Source of the DNA: Pontitalea aquivivens
GTDB taxonomy: Bacteria > Pseudomonadota > Alphaproteobacteria > Rhodobacterales > Rhodobacteraceae
Length of the DNA: 64,000 nt
Reading direction: 5' to 3'
Assembly (NCBI RefSeq): GCF_046507575.1
Contig: NZ_JBKFEY010000016.1
Span: 1-64,000 of the forward strand
In this document: in pieces, positions 1 to 7,962 of the stretch
How the letters are laid out: each line of letters begins with the position of its first letter
Position numbering within the stretch: the stretch's first letter is position 1
The notes under the pieces: generated by a model
Database searches by the model: none
Seen by the model: the letters and a program-made list of their open reading frames with translations, nothing else
Told to the model about the DNA's origin: nothing
Translations under genes and position numbers: made by a program

Positions 1-75
1 CCCCGCGGGGGGGGGGGCGCCCCCCCCCCCCCCCCCCGCGGCCCGGGGGGGCGGGGGGGGGGGCCCCCCCCCCCC
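1..75. other. G/C homopolymer tract at window edge
   Basis: The first 75 bases consist almost only of runs of C and G, with runs of up to 17 identical bases, and contain no A or T. No gene or known motif is present. The tract abuts a copy of the family A intergenic repeat, which elsewhere in the window is flanked by short G-run/C-run hairpins, so it may be an expanded or misassembled version of such a hairpin at a contig edge. Confidence 0.6.
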
Positions 76-104
76 ACCCCCGGAGTATTTCACCGAAGAA
101 GAAG
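76..104. repeat. Intergenic repeat, family A (partial)
   Basis: This short stretch contains CCCCGGAGTATTT followed a few bases later by GAAGAAGAAGG. The same two blocks recur at about 31649-31720, 45352-45374 and 54727-54811, always between genes. It lies immediately downstream of the mnmA stop codon, so it may mark the 3' end of the mnmA transcript. Confidence 0.55.
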
Positions 105-106
105 GA

Positions 107-1246
107 TCAGCGGCCCTTCCAGATCCAGCCGCCGCCCAGGATGCGGGTGCCACCGGTTTCATAGAACACGCAGGCCTGGCCTGGGCTGACGCCTTCTTCG
201 GGGCTTAGCAGTTCCACTTCGGCCTCGGTCGCCGAGATCGGGCGGATAATCGCGTCGCGCGGGGGGCGGGTCGAGCGGACCTTGACGCTGACATGCCATT
301 CGGGCTGGCTGCCGAAGGGTGCATCGCCCAGCCAGTTGATCTCGCGCACCGGGATGATGCGGGTTGACAGCGCCTCTTTCGGGCCGACGATCACGCGGCG
401 CGTCTCGGGGTCGAGTTTCACGACGTAGAGCGGATCGCCCAGACCCCCGATGCCAAGGCCGCGGCGCTGGCCGATGGTGTAATGGATCACGCCGCGGTGG
501 CTGCCCAGCACGTTGCCCTCAAGGTCGACGATTTCACCCGGGTCGGCCGCGCCGGGGCGCAGTTTCTCGATCACCGCGGCGTAATTGCCGTTGGGGACGA
601 AGCAGATGTCCTGGCTGTCGGGCTTGTCGGCCACAGCCAGCCCGTATTTCGCCGCCAGCGCCCGGGTTTCGGCCTTTGACGCCAGATGCCCCAGCGGGAA
701 GCGCAGGAAGGCCAGCTGTTCGGGCGTGGTCGAGAACAGAAAATAGCTTTGGTCACGGTTGGCATCGGCGGCGCAATGCAGCTCGGGGCCCTTTGCGCCC
801 ATCTTGCGCTGGATGTAATGGCCCGTCGCCATGCAGTCGGCCTCAAGATCCTTGGCGGTTTCCAGCAGGTCCTTGAACTTGACCCGTTCGTTGCAGCGGA
901 TGCAGGGCACGGGCGTGGCACCGGCCAGATAGGCATCGGCGAATTCGTCGATCACCGCCTCGCGGAAGGTGTTTTCGTAATCCAGCACATAATGCGGGAA
1001 GCCCATCGCATCGGCGACGCGGCGGGCATCGTGGATGTCCTGGCCCGCGCAGCAGGCGCCTTTTTTCGCCAGTGCCGCGCCGTGATCGTAAAGCTGCAGC
1101 GTGACGCCGACCACGTCATAGCCTTCCTCGGCCAGCATGGCGGCCACGACCGAACTGTCGACACCGCCCGACATGGCGACGACGACGCGCGTATCCTGCG
1201 GGCGCTTGGGCAGGCCCAGCGAGTTGAGCGGCAAGTCCTTGGGCAT
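107..1246 (-). CDS. mnmA: tRNA-specific 2-thiouridylase MnmA
   Basis: This 379-residue cytosolic protein is the enzyme that thiolates U34 of tRNA-Lys, tRNA-Glu and tRNA-Gln, using ATP and a persulfide relayed from a cysteine desulfurase. The N-terminal PP-loop motif SGGVDSS (residues 26-32) binds ATP. The two active-site cysteines of the family are visible in CIRCNERVKF (about residue 118) and SQDICFVPNG (about residue 215). The IGQRRGLGIGG segment and the C-terminal beta-barrel domain are complete, and the length fits the family. It is transcribed away from sciP. Two further tRNA-modification genes, gluQ and trmFO, lie about 7 kb away but are not in the same operon. Confidence 0.96.
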   Translation of the reverse strand: MPKDLPLNSLGLPKRPQDTRVVVAMSGGVDSSVVAAMLAEEGYDVVGVTLQLYDHGAALAKKGACCAGQDIHDARRVADAMGFPHYVLDYENTFREAVIDEFADAYLAGATPVPCIRCNERVKFKDLLETAKDLEADCMATGHYIQRKMGAKGPELHCAADANRDQSYFLFSTTPEQLAFLRFPLGHLASKAETRALAAKYGLAVADKPDSQDICFVPNGNYAAVIEKLRPGAADPGEIVDLEGNVLGSHRGVIHYTIGQRRGLGIGGLGDPLYVVKLDPETRRVIVGPKEALSTRIIPVREINWLGDAPFGSQPEWHVSVKVRSTRPPRDAIIRPISATEAEVELLSPEEGVSPGQACVFYETGGTRILGGGWIWKGR

Positions 1247-1374
1247 TTGCTAACGGTCCTTTAACCAGACCCGCAGGAATATAGGAAAATGCGAGACAGT
1301 CTCAACCCCGCGTTTCACCGCGCGTTAAGGTGACGCGCGCATTCTTGCCCCCATCCAGCTGAGGGGGTGTGCCC

Positions 1375-1653
1375 ATGTATCTGAAAAAAGTTGATGGCCC
1401 GCGCGCCGTAACGCTGCCTGATGGTACGATCCTGACCCGCGCCGATCTGCCGCCCGCCGAAACGCGGCGCTGGGTGGCCAGCCGCAAGGCGGTTGTGGTG
1501 CGTGCGGTCAATTTCGGGCTGATTCCCCTAAGCGAAGTGCTGGAACGCTATCAGCTTTCGGAAGAGGAATTCACGATCTGGTCCGAAGCGGTCGAAAAGC
1601 ACGGCGTGGCGGGGCTGAAAGTGACGGCAATTCAGAAATATAGACAACTTTAG
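1375..1653 (+). CDS. sciP: CtrA inhibitor SciP (DUF1153)
   Basis: A 92-residue DNA-binding protein of the SciP/DUF1153 family. In Caulobacter SciP binds CtrA at promoters and blocks transcription activation during G1. The conserved N-terminus MYLKKVDGPRAVTLPDG and the helix-turn-helix segment (VVRAVNFGLI...ERYQLSEEEF, about residues 40-70) are intact, as is the C-terminal ALQKYRQL-like tail. The ATG at 1375 is preferred over the in-frame GTG at 1369 because the purine-rich GAGGGGG (1361-1367) gives proper spacing only to the ATG. It is followed directly by ctrA on the same strand, so regulator and target are genetically linked. Function here is inferred from the family. Confidence 0.9.
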   Translation: MYLKKVDGPRAVTLPDGTILTRADLPPAETRRWVASRKAVVVRAVNFGLIPLSEVLERYQLSEEEFTIWSEAVEKHGVAGLKVTAIQKYRQL

Positions 1654-1690
1654 ATTGAAAAACATGATCAATATGCGACAGTAACGGGTA

Positions 1691-1699
1691 ATTAACCAG
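1691..1699. promoter_or_regulatory. Possible CtrA half-site upstream of ctrA
   Basis: ATTAACCAG, about 50 bases upstream of the ctrA start, is close to the CtrA half-site TTAACCAT. ctrA is autoregulated in Caulobacter. The second half of the full TTAA-N7-TTAA motif is not clearly present, so this is only a candidate. Confidence 0.3.
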
Positions 1700-1747
1700 T
1701 TGATGCAAATCTGGCGCCGACCAGAAGATTAATGCGGAGAACCCGAG

Positions 1748-2461
1748 ATGCGTATTTTGTTGGTGGAGGACGATCCCACGACCTCGCGCAGCATCGAATT
1801 GATGCTGACGCATGCCAATCTGAATGTCTATTGCACCGATCTTGGGGAGGAAGGCATCGATCTGGCCAAGCTCTATGATTACGATCTGATCCTGCTGGAC
1901 CTGAACCTGCCTGACATGAACGGACATGAGGTGTTGCGCCAGCTGCGTCTGGCCAAGGTGGACACGCCGATCCTGATCCTGTCGGGGGCGGATGATACCG
2001 ACAACAAGATCAAGGGTTTCGGCTTTGGCGCCGATGATTACATGACCAAGCCCTTCCACCGCGAGGAACTGGTGGCGCGGATCCATGCGATCATCCGCCG
2101 GTCCAAGGGCCATGCGCAATCGGTGATCCGGACCGGGAAGGTCTCGGTCAACCTTGACGCCAAAACGGTCGAGGTGGATGGCCGTCCGGTGCATCTGACC
2201 GGCAAGGAATATCAGATGCTGGAACTGCTCAGCCTGCGCAAGGGCACGACGCTGACCAAGGAAATGTTCCTTAATCACCTGTATGGCGGGATGGATGAGC
2301 CGGAATTGAAGATTATCGACGTCTTCATCTGCAAGCTGCGCAAGAAGCTGGCCGAGGTGACGGGCGGCGAGAATTACATCGAAACCGTCTGGGGCCGGGG
2401 CTATGTGCTGCGTGATCCGAACCCCGAGCAGATGGAGCGGCGTCTCGCCATCGGTGCCTGA
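1748..2461 (+). CDS. ctrA: Cell-cycle response regulator CtrA
   Basis: A 237-residue OmpR-family response regulator recognisable as CtrA. The receiver domain (about residues 1-120) has the acidic pocket in VEDD (residues 7-9), the phosphoacceptor Asp in LLDLNLPD (about residue 51) and the switch Lys in MTKPF. The C-terminal winged helix has the highly conserved LTGKEYQMLELLSLRKG and HLYGGMDEPE segments diagnostic of CtrA. In Caulobacter it is an essential master regulator; in Rhodobacteraceae it is usually non-essential and controls motility and gene transfer agent production. Its position right after sciP supports coordinated control. The start has GGAGAACCCGAG upstream. Confidence 0.96.
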   Translation: MRILLVEDDPTTSRSIELMLTHANLNVYCTDLGEEGIDLAKLYDYDLILLDLNLPDMNGHEVLRQLRLAKVDTPILILSGADDTDNKIKGFGFGADDYMTKPFHREELVARIHAIIRRSKGHAQSVIRTGKVSVNLDAKTVEVDGRPVHLTGKEYQMLELLSLRKGTTLTKEMFLNHLYGGMDEPELKIIDVFICKLRKKLAEVTGGENYIETVWGRGYVLRDPNPEQMERRLAIGA

Positions 2462-2520
2462 GGCTCTGGACGGACCCCGCGCCTGCCCCTATCACTTCGG
2501 GGCAGCGGAAGGGGGACGTG

Positions 2521-4641
2521 ATGGATCAGATGCGCCCGGTGGAAGATCTGGATGAAGGTGCGGCCGCGGCGGAATTGCCGGGGCTGATTGCCGCGATCGA
2601 GGCGGCGAATGCGGCCTATCACACGCTGGACGCACCCGAGATTTCGGATGCCGATTATGATGCGCTGAAACGTCGGCTGATCGGGATCGAGACGCGCTTT
2701 CCGGCGCTTGCGCGCGCCGACAGCCCAAGCCGCAAGGTCGGCGCGGCAGTGGCCGAAGGTTTTGGCAAGGTAACGCATGACGTGCGCATGTTAAGCCTTG
2801 AGAACGCCTTTTCCGATGACGATCTTCTGGATTTCGACCAGCGCGTGAAATCCTATCTTGGCCTTGGGGCCGGGATCGTCGTGGACTATACCGCCGAACC
2901 CAAGATCGACGGTCTGTCCCTGTCGTTGCGGTACGAAGGCGGGCGGCTGGTGCAGGCGGCGACGCGCGGGGATGGTGAGGTGGGTGAAAATGTCACCGAC
3001 AATGCGCGCACCATCGCCGACATTCCGCAGACCCTTGCCGGGGCGCCCGCCCTGCTGGAGGTCCGTGGCGAGGTTTACATGAGCCATGCCGATTTTGCGG
3101 CGCTGAACGCGCGCCAGGCTGCGCGGGGTGAAAAACCCTTTGCCAATCCGCGCAATGCCGCCGCCGGGTCCTTGCGCCAGCTGGATGCGCGCGTGACCGC
3201 CGGGCGGCCGCTGCGGTTCTTTGCCTATGGCTGGGGGGCGCTGTCCCAGCCGCTTGCTGACAGCCAGCTCGGCGCGATCGAACGGCTTGCGGCGCTTGGG
3301 TTTCAGACCAACCCGCTGACCATCGCCTGCGCGGGGCCGGGCGCGGTGCTGGATCACTATCGGCGGATCGAGGCGCAGCGGGCCGCGCTTGGCTATGACA
3401 TTGACGGCGTGGTCTGCAAGGTGAACGATCTGGCGCTGCAGCGCAGGCTTGGGTTCCGCTCGACCACGCCGCGTTGGGCGATCGCGCATAAATTCCCCGC
3501 CGAACTGGCCTGGACGCGGCTGGAACGGATCGAGATCCAGGTGGGTCGCACCGGCGCGCTTAGCCCGGTGGCGCGTCTGGCCCCGGTCACCGTCGGCGGT
3601 GTGGTGGTGTCGAACGCGACGCTGCACAATGAAGATTACATCGCCGGGTGTGATTCGCGCGGCCAGGCGATCCGCGACGGCAAGGACATCCGCGAAGGCG
3701 ACTGGGTGCAGGTCTATCGTGCGGGCGATGTCATTCCAAAGGTCGCGGATGTCGATCTTTCACGCCGCAACAACGACTCGCAACAATATGTTTTTCCAAC
3801 GAAATGCCCTGAATGCGGGTCCGACGCCATCCGGGAGGAGGGCGATGCCGTGCGCCGCTGTACAGGCGGTCTGATCTGTCCCGCACAAGCTGTTGAAAAA
3901 CTGAAACATTTCGTGTCACGCGCGGCCTTTGACATCGAAGGCCTGGGCGCCCGGCAGGTCGAGGCGTTTTACCGCGATGGCTGGATCCGGGAACCGGCTG
4001 ACATATTCACGCTGCGCGCGCGGTATGGACAGGGCCTGCAACAGCTGAAGAACCGCGAGGGCTGGGGTGAAAAATCTGCCCAGAACCTTTTTGAAGCGAT
4101 TGATCAAAAACGGAAAATACCGTTATCACGGCTGATCTTCGCGCTTGGTATCCGTCATGTTGGCGAAACCGGCGCGGCGCTTTTGGCCAACCATTACACC
4201 AGCTGGGCGGCCTTCGAACAGGCCATGACCCAGGCAACCATCGGCGCGGGCCCGGAATGGGAAGAGTTGATGGCGATCGACGGCGTCGGCGCGACGCTGG
4301 CGACATCGGTTGTCAGCACATTCCATCAGGGGGCCGAACGCGCCTCGATCGACCGGCTTGTGGCGGCGCTGGAGGTCCTGGATGCCCAGCGGCGCGTGGC
4401 GGCCGACAGCCCGGTGGCCGGGCTGACGGTGGTGTTTACCGGCACGCTGGAACGGATGACCCGGGCCGAGGCCAAGGCCCGGGCCGAGGCGCTGGGGGCC
4501 AGGGTTGCGGGCACGGTTTCCGCGCGCACCGATCTGCTGATCGCGGGGCCCGGGGCCGGGTCCAAGGCGAAGAAGGCCGCGGATCTGGGCGTGCGCGTCA
4601 TCGATGAGGACGAATGGATGCAGATCGCGGGGGGCGCATGA
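2521..4641 (+). CDS. ligA: NAD-dependent DNA ligase LigA
   Basis: A 706-residue NAD-dependent DNA ligase that seals nicks in replication and repair. The adenylation domain has the catalytic lysine in AEPKIDGLSLSL (about residue 128). It is followed by an OB fold, a four-cysteine zinc finger (CPEC...CTGG...CPAQ, about residues 432-460), helix-hairpin-helix repeats, and a C-terminal BRCT domain beginning near TVVFTGTLERM (about residue 640). An in-frame GTG three bases upstream is possible, but the ATG at 2521 is better placed behind GGAAGGGGG. The last four bases overlap the recG start (ATGA), suggesting translational coupling. Confidence 0.97.
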   Translation: MDQMRPVEDLDEGAAAAELPGLIAAIEAANAAYHTLDAPEISDADYDALKRRLIGIETRFPALARADSPSRKVGAAVAEGFGKVTHDVRMLSLENAFSDDDLLDFDQRVKSYLGLGAGIVVDYTAEPKIDGLSLSLRYEGGRLVQAATRGDGEVGENVTDNARTIADIPQTLAGAPALLEVRGEVYMSHADFAALNARQAARGEKPFANPRNAAAGSLRQLDARVTAGRPLRFFAYGWGALSQPLADSQLGAIERLAALGFQTNPLTIACAGPGAVLDHYRRIEAQRAALGYDIDGVVCKVNDLALQRRLGFRSTTPRWAIAHKFPAELAWTRLERIEIQVGRTGALSPVARLAPVTVGGVVVSNATLHNEDYIAGCDSRGQAIRDGKDIREGDWVQVYRAGDVIPKVADVDLSRRNNDSQQYVFPTKCPECGSDAIREEGDAVRRCTGGLICPAQAVEKLKHFVSRAAFDIEGLGARQVEAFYRDGWIREPADIFTLRARYGQGLQQLKNREGWGEKSAQNLFEAIDQKRKIPLSRLIFALGIRHVGETGAALLANHYTSWAAFEQAMTQATIGAGPEWEELMAIDGVGATLATSVVSTFHQGAERASIDRLVAALEVLDAQRRVAADSPVAGLTVVFTGTLERMTRAEAKARAEALGARVAGTVSARTDLLIAGPGAGSKAKKAADLGVRVIDEDEWMQIAGGA

Positions 4642-6749
4642 GCGGCGTCCCCGTGGCGCCGGCGGGCCGTCCGCCGGTTCTGTTTCCGCTGTTCGCGGGG
4701 CTGGAAACGCTGTCGGGCGTGGGCGAGAAAAGCGCGCGCGCCTTTGCCCAGCTGGGCGCCGAACGTCCGCGTGACCTGTTGTTTTTGCTACCACATTCGG
4801 TGATCGACCGGCAGCCCGTCGCCTCGATCCGCGAGGCGCTGCCCGGCGCGGTGGTGACGGTCGAGGTGACCGTCGGGCCGCATCTGCCCGCCCGACGCAA
4901 GGGCGGGCCAACCCGGGTGATGGTGCGTGATGCGGCCAGCGATTTCCAGTTGGTGTTTTTCCACGCCCGTGGCGAGGCGCTGCAAAAACAGCTGCCCACG
5001 GGCGAACGGCGGATCGTGTCGGGCAAGCTGGAAATCTTTGATGGCCTTGCCCAGATCGTGCATCCCGATCACATCCTGCGCCCCGAAGATGCGGCCAGCC
5101 TGCCGCGGTTCGAACCGGTCTATCCACTTAGCGCGGGGCTGACGCAGCGGTTGGTGGCCAAGGCGGTGGCGGGCGCGCTGACGCGGCTGCCCGATCTGCC
5201 CGAATGGATCGACCCCAGCCTGAAGGCGCGCGAGAACTGGCCCGATTGGGATGCGGCGGTGCGCGCGGCCCATGCCCCCGAAGGCCCTGCCGATCTGGCG
5301 CCCACGGCACCGGCGCGGGCGCGGCTGGCCTATGATGAGCTGTTCGCGCATCAGCTGACCCTGGCCCTGGCCCGCCAGACGCTGCGCCGGGGCAAGGGCC
5401 GGCCCAGCAAGGCCACTGGACTATTGTCTGGCAAGGTATTGAAATCCCTTCCATATGAGCCAACGGGCGCACAGCGCCGCGCGATTGCCGAAATCGCGGA
5501 CGACATGGCAACAGACCGCCGGATGAACCGGCTGTTGCAGGGCGACGTGGGCGCGGGCAAGACGCTGGTGGCCTTTCTGGCGCTGCTGGTCGCGGTTGAG
5601 GCGGGCGGTCAGGGCGTGATGATGGCCCCGACCGAGATCCTGGCGCGCCAGCATCTGGACAGTCTGGCGCCTCTGGCCGCGGCGGCGGGCGTGCGGCTGG
5701 CGCTTTTGACCGGGCGCGACAAGGGGGCGGAACGGGTGGCGAAGCTGGCCGATCTGGCCGCGGGGGGGATTCAGGTTCTGGTCGGCACCCATGCGGTGTT
5801 TCAGAAGGACGTGCAATTTCATGACCTGCGCCTTGCGGTGGTGGATGAACAGCACCGTTTTGGCGTGGCGCAGCGGATGGAACTGGGCGCCAAGGGGCAG
5901 GCGGCGGATGTGCTGGTGATGACGGCCACGCCGATCCCGCGTTCGCTCAGCCTGGCGCAATATGGCGACATGGATGTCAGCCTGCTGGATGAAAAGCCCC
6001 CGGGGCGCAAGCCGGTGCGTACCGCGCTGGTATCCGACACGCGGCTGGAGGAGGTTGTGGACCATCTGCGCCGCGCCGTGGCCGAGGGGCGGCAGGCCTA
6101 TTGGGTCTGCCCGCTGGTCGAGGAAAGCGAACTGGTCGATCTGATCTCGGCCGAGGACCGCTTTCGCAGCCTGCGCGCGGCCCTGGGCGAGGGGATCGTG
6201 GGGCTGGTGCATGGCCAGATGCCGCCGGCCGACAAGGATGCCGCAATGGCCGATTTCGTCGCGGGCCGGACCCGGGTTCTGGTGGCGACGACGGTGATCG
6301 AGGTGGGGGTGAACGTGCCCAATGCCTCGATCATGGTGATTGAACGGGCGGAAACCTTTGGTCTGGCGCAGTTGCATCAGTTGCGCGGCCGGGTGGGGCG
6401 CGGGGCGGCGGATTCGACCTGTCTGCTGATGTACAAGCCCCCGTTAAGCGATACGGGCGAGCGTCGGTTGCAGATCCTGCGCGACACCGAGGACGGGTTT
6501 CGCATTGCCGAAGAGGATCTGGCGATGCGCGGGGCGGGCGATCTGATCGGAACGGCGCAATCCGGGCTGCCGCGGTTCCGCATCGCCGATCTGGAACGTC
6601 AGGCGGGGCTGATGGCGGTGGCGCAAAGCGATGCGCGGGCGCTTTTGACCGCGGATCCCGGCCTGCAGGGGCCGCGCGGGGCCGCCGTGCGCTGTCTGCT
6701 GTGGTTGATGGAGCAGGACCGCGCGATTCGCCTTATCACCGTCGGTTAA
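4638..6749 (+). CDS. recG: ATP-dependent DNA helicase RecG
   Basis: A 703-residue monomeric superfamily 2 helicase that remodels stalled forks and Holliday junctions. The N-terminal wedge/OB region is followed by Walker A GDVGAGKTLVA (about residue 303), the DEQH Walker B box, TATPIPRS (motif III), and the helicase C domain with VATTVIEVGVNVPNA and the QLRGRVGRG motif VI. The start ATG at 4638 overlaps the ligA stop; a more distal in-frame ATG at 4614 would lie inside ligA. The gene ends 16 bases before a LexA-type box that belongs to the next small gene. Confidence 0.97.
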   Translation: MSGVPVAPAGRPPVLFPLFAGLETLSGVGEKSARAFAQLGAERPRDLLFLLPHSVIDRQPVASIREALPGAVVTVEVTVGPHLPARRKGGPTRVMVRDAASDFQLVFFHARGEALQKQLPTGERRIVSGKLEIFDGLAQIVHPDHILRPEDAASLPRFEPVYPLSAGLTQRLVAKAVAGALTRLPDLPEWIDPSLKARENWPDWDAAVRAAHAPEGPADLAPTAPARARLAYDELFAHQLTLALARQTLRRGKGRPSKATGLLSGKVLKSLPYEPTGAQRRAIAEIADDMATDRRMNRLLQGDVGAGKTLVAFLALLVAVEAGGQGVMMAPTEILARQHLDSLAPLAAAAGVRLALLTGRDKGAERVAKLADLAAGGIQVLVGTHAVFQKDVQFHDLRLAVVDEQHRFGVAQRMELGAKGQAADVLVMTATPIPRSLSLAQYGDMDVSLLDEKPPGRKPVRTALVSDTRLEEVVDHLRRAVAEGRQAYWVCPLVEESELVDLISAEDRFRSLRAALGEGIVGLVHGQMPPADKDAAMADFVAGRTRVLVATTVIEVGVNVPNASIMVIERAETFGLAQLHQLRGRVGRGAADSTCLLMYKPPLSDTGERRLQILRDTEDGFRIAEEDLAMRGAGDLIGTAQSGLPRFRIADLERQAGLMAVAQSDARALLTADPGLQGPRGAAVRCLLWLMEQDRAIRLITVG

Positions 6750-6765
6750 TGCTTTGTTCTCACTT

Positions 6766-6780
6766 GTTCTTAAAAAGTTC
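6766..6780. promoter_or_regulatory. LexA (SOS) box
   Basis: GTTC-TTAAAAA-GTTC is a perfect match to the direct-repeat SOS box GTTC-N7-GTTC known for alphaproteobacterial LexA. A third GTTC at 6756-6759 lies six bases further upstream. The box sits between the recG stop and a 41-codon gene that starts at 6837, so it most likely controls that gene. Confidence 0.75.
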
Positions 6781-6836
6781 TTTACAGCGGGCGGAAAAAA
6801 TGAGAACAAAATAGCAACAACAGATCAGAGGAGACC

Positions 6837-6962
6837 ATGATGGCCACCGAAATCCGTTCCGCCCTGTCGCGCAGTGCCGATACCCTGGTGATGGATGCGC
6901 TTGGCGCGCTGTCGCTGATTGTGATGCTGGTCGTGGGCCTGCACCTGCCCAGCTTTTTCTGA
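6837..6962 (+). CDS. Small SOS-associated membrane protein
   Basis: A 41-residue protein reading MMATEIRSALSRSADTLVMD followed by a single hydrophobic membrane-spanning segment (about residues 21-37) and a short LPSFF tail. GAGGAGA lies four bases before the first ATG and seven before the second (6840). A perfect LexA box lies 56 bases upstream of the start, so expression is probably DNA-damage inducible. I do not recognise the family by sequence. Caulobacter SidA is a 29-residue, LexA-controlled inner-membrane inhibitor of division, and this gene has the same architecture; that parallel is an inference, not a homology claim. Confidence 0.7.
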   Translation: MMATEIRSALSRSADTLVMDALGALSLIVMLVVGLHLPSFF

Positions 6963-7096
6963 CCCGTTCTGCCTTGCGCTTTCGGCCATGCCTGTGGCCG
7001 CCTGTCCCCTGGAAAGCGCAGACTGTCCGCCGCCATCCTTGCGATGCGCGGCGGTTCTTTTCGCGGGGTCCTGTTTCCTGGGGGCCGCTGGCCTGG

Positions 7097-7534
7097 TCAG
7101 GGCTGCGTGGCCAGTGCCGCAAGCGTGGCGTCGGGCGCCAGCAGGATTGAAGCGTGACGGTTGGCATAGTCGCGTGCGGGGCGCAGTGCCTCATACCCGT
7201 CAAAGGGCGGCTGGGGGGTGGGGCCAGCCTCTTTCAGCATCGCGGCAAGTTCATCGCGCAGCCGGGCCACCTGGTCGGGCGTGCAGCCCACGACCGCCGC
7301 GCCAAAGATCGCGGCCGAGGCCTGACCCAGCGCGCAGGCCCGCACCTCTTGGGCGTAATCGGCGATGCGCCCCCCCCCGTCCAGCACCAGATCGACGGTC
7401 ACCACCGACCCGCACAGCGGCGCGCGCTTGGTGGCGCTGTGCGTGGGCGCGGGCAGGCGGCCCAGATGCGGAACATCCGCCGCCAGCGCCAGGATGCGCT
7501 GCGAATAAAGCTTGATGAGGTCGGCGTCGCTCAT
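7097..7534 (-). CDS. NifU/IscU-like iron-sulfur scaffold protein
   Basis: A 145-residue protein of the SufU/IscU N-terminal fold, expected to hold nascent Fe-S clusters or to act as a Zn-dependent sulfur acceptor. Three ligand-type cysteines are visible: CGSVVTVDL (about residue 38), CALGQASA (about 64) and GCTPDQV (about 79). The spacing is similar to short IscU-like proteins of Rhodobacteraceae. ATG at 7534 is the start; upstream in-frame sequence is low-complexity and overlaps the divergent hisI region. It stands alone, without iscS or suf genes nearby, and is divergent from hisI by 61 bases. Confidence 0.8.
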   Translation of the reverse strand: MSDADLIKLYSQRILALAADVPHLGRLPAPTHSATKRAPLCGSVVTVDLVLDGGGRIADYAQEVRACALGQASAAIFGAAVVGCTPDQVARLRDELAAMLKEAGPTPQPPFDGYEALRPARDYANRHASILLAPDATLAALATQP

Positions 7535-7595
7535 GTCTTTTCCCCGGTGCATGCCCGCGTTAGATAATCCTGATGACCGCACAAGGAAAGACGTG

Positions 7596-7952
7596 ATGAC
7601 CTTTGATCCCGCCACGCTGACATTCGATGCCCAGGGCCTGATCCCGGCGATCGCGCAGGATGCCGTTTCGGGCGAGGTGCTGATGATGGCCTGGATGAAT
7701 GCCGAAAGCATCGCGCGCACCCTGGCCACGGGTCGCGTCACCTATTGGTCGCGCTCGCGCCAGGCGTTCTGGGCCAAGGGCGAAAGCTCGGGTCATGTGC
7801 AGACGCTGCGCGAGATGCGCATCGACTGCGACCGCGACTGCCTGTTGTTGCTGGTGGATCAGGAAGGCCCGGCCTGCCACACCAACCGCAGATCCTGCTT
7901 TTACACCGCCCTGCGCGCGGGCGATGAGGTCGAGATCCTGAAACCGCTGTAA
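7596..7952 (+). CDS. hisI: Phosphoribosyl-AMP cyclohydrolase HisI
   Basis: A 118-residue cytosolic enzyme that hydrolyses phosphoribosyl-AMP, the third step of histidine synthesis. The family signature is complete: TYWSRSRQAFWAKGESSGH (about residues 49-67), the metal-binding DCDRDCLLLLV, and the C-terminal cysteine motif ACHTNRRSCFY. This is the stand-alone HisI form without a HisE domain. The ATG at 7596 is preceded by AAGGAAAG. It is not part of a his operon here. Confidence 0.95.
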   Translation: MTFDPATLTFDAQGLIPAIAQDAVSGEVLMMAWMNAESIARTLATGRVTYWSRSRQAFWAKGESSGHVQTLREMRIDCDRDCLLLLVDQEGPACHTNRRSCFYTALRAGDEVEILKPL

Positions 7953-7962
7953 GGCCCCATGA

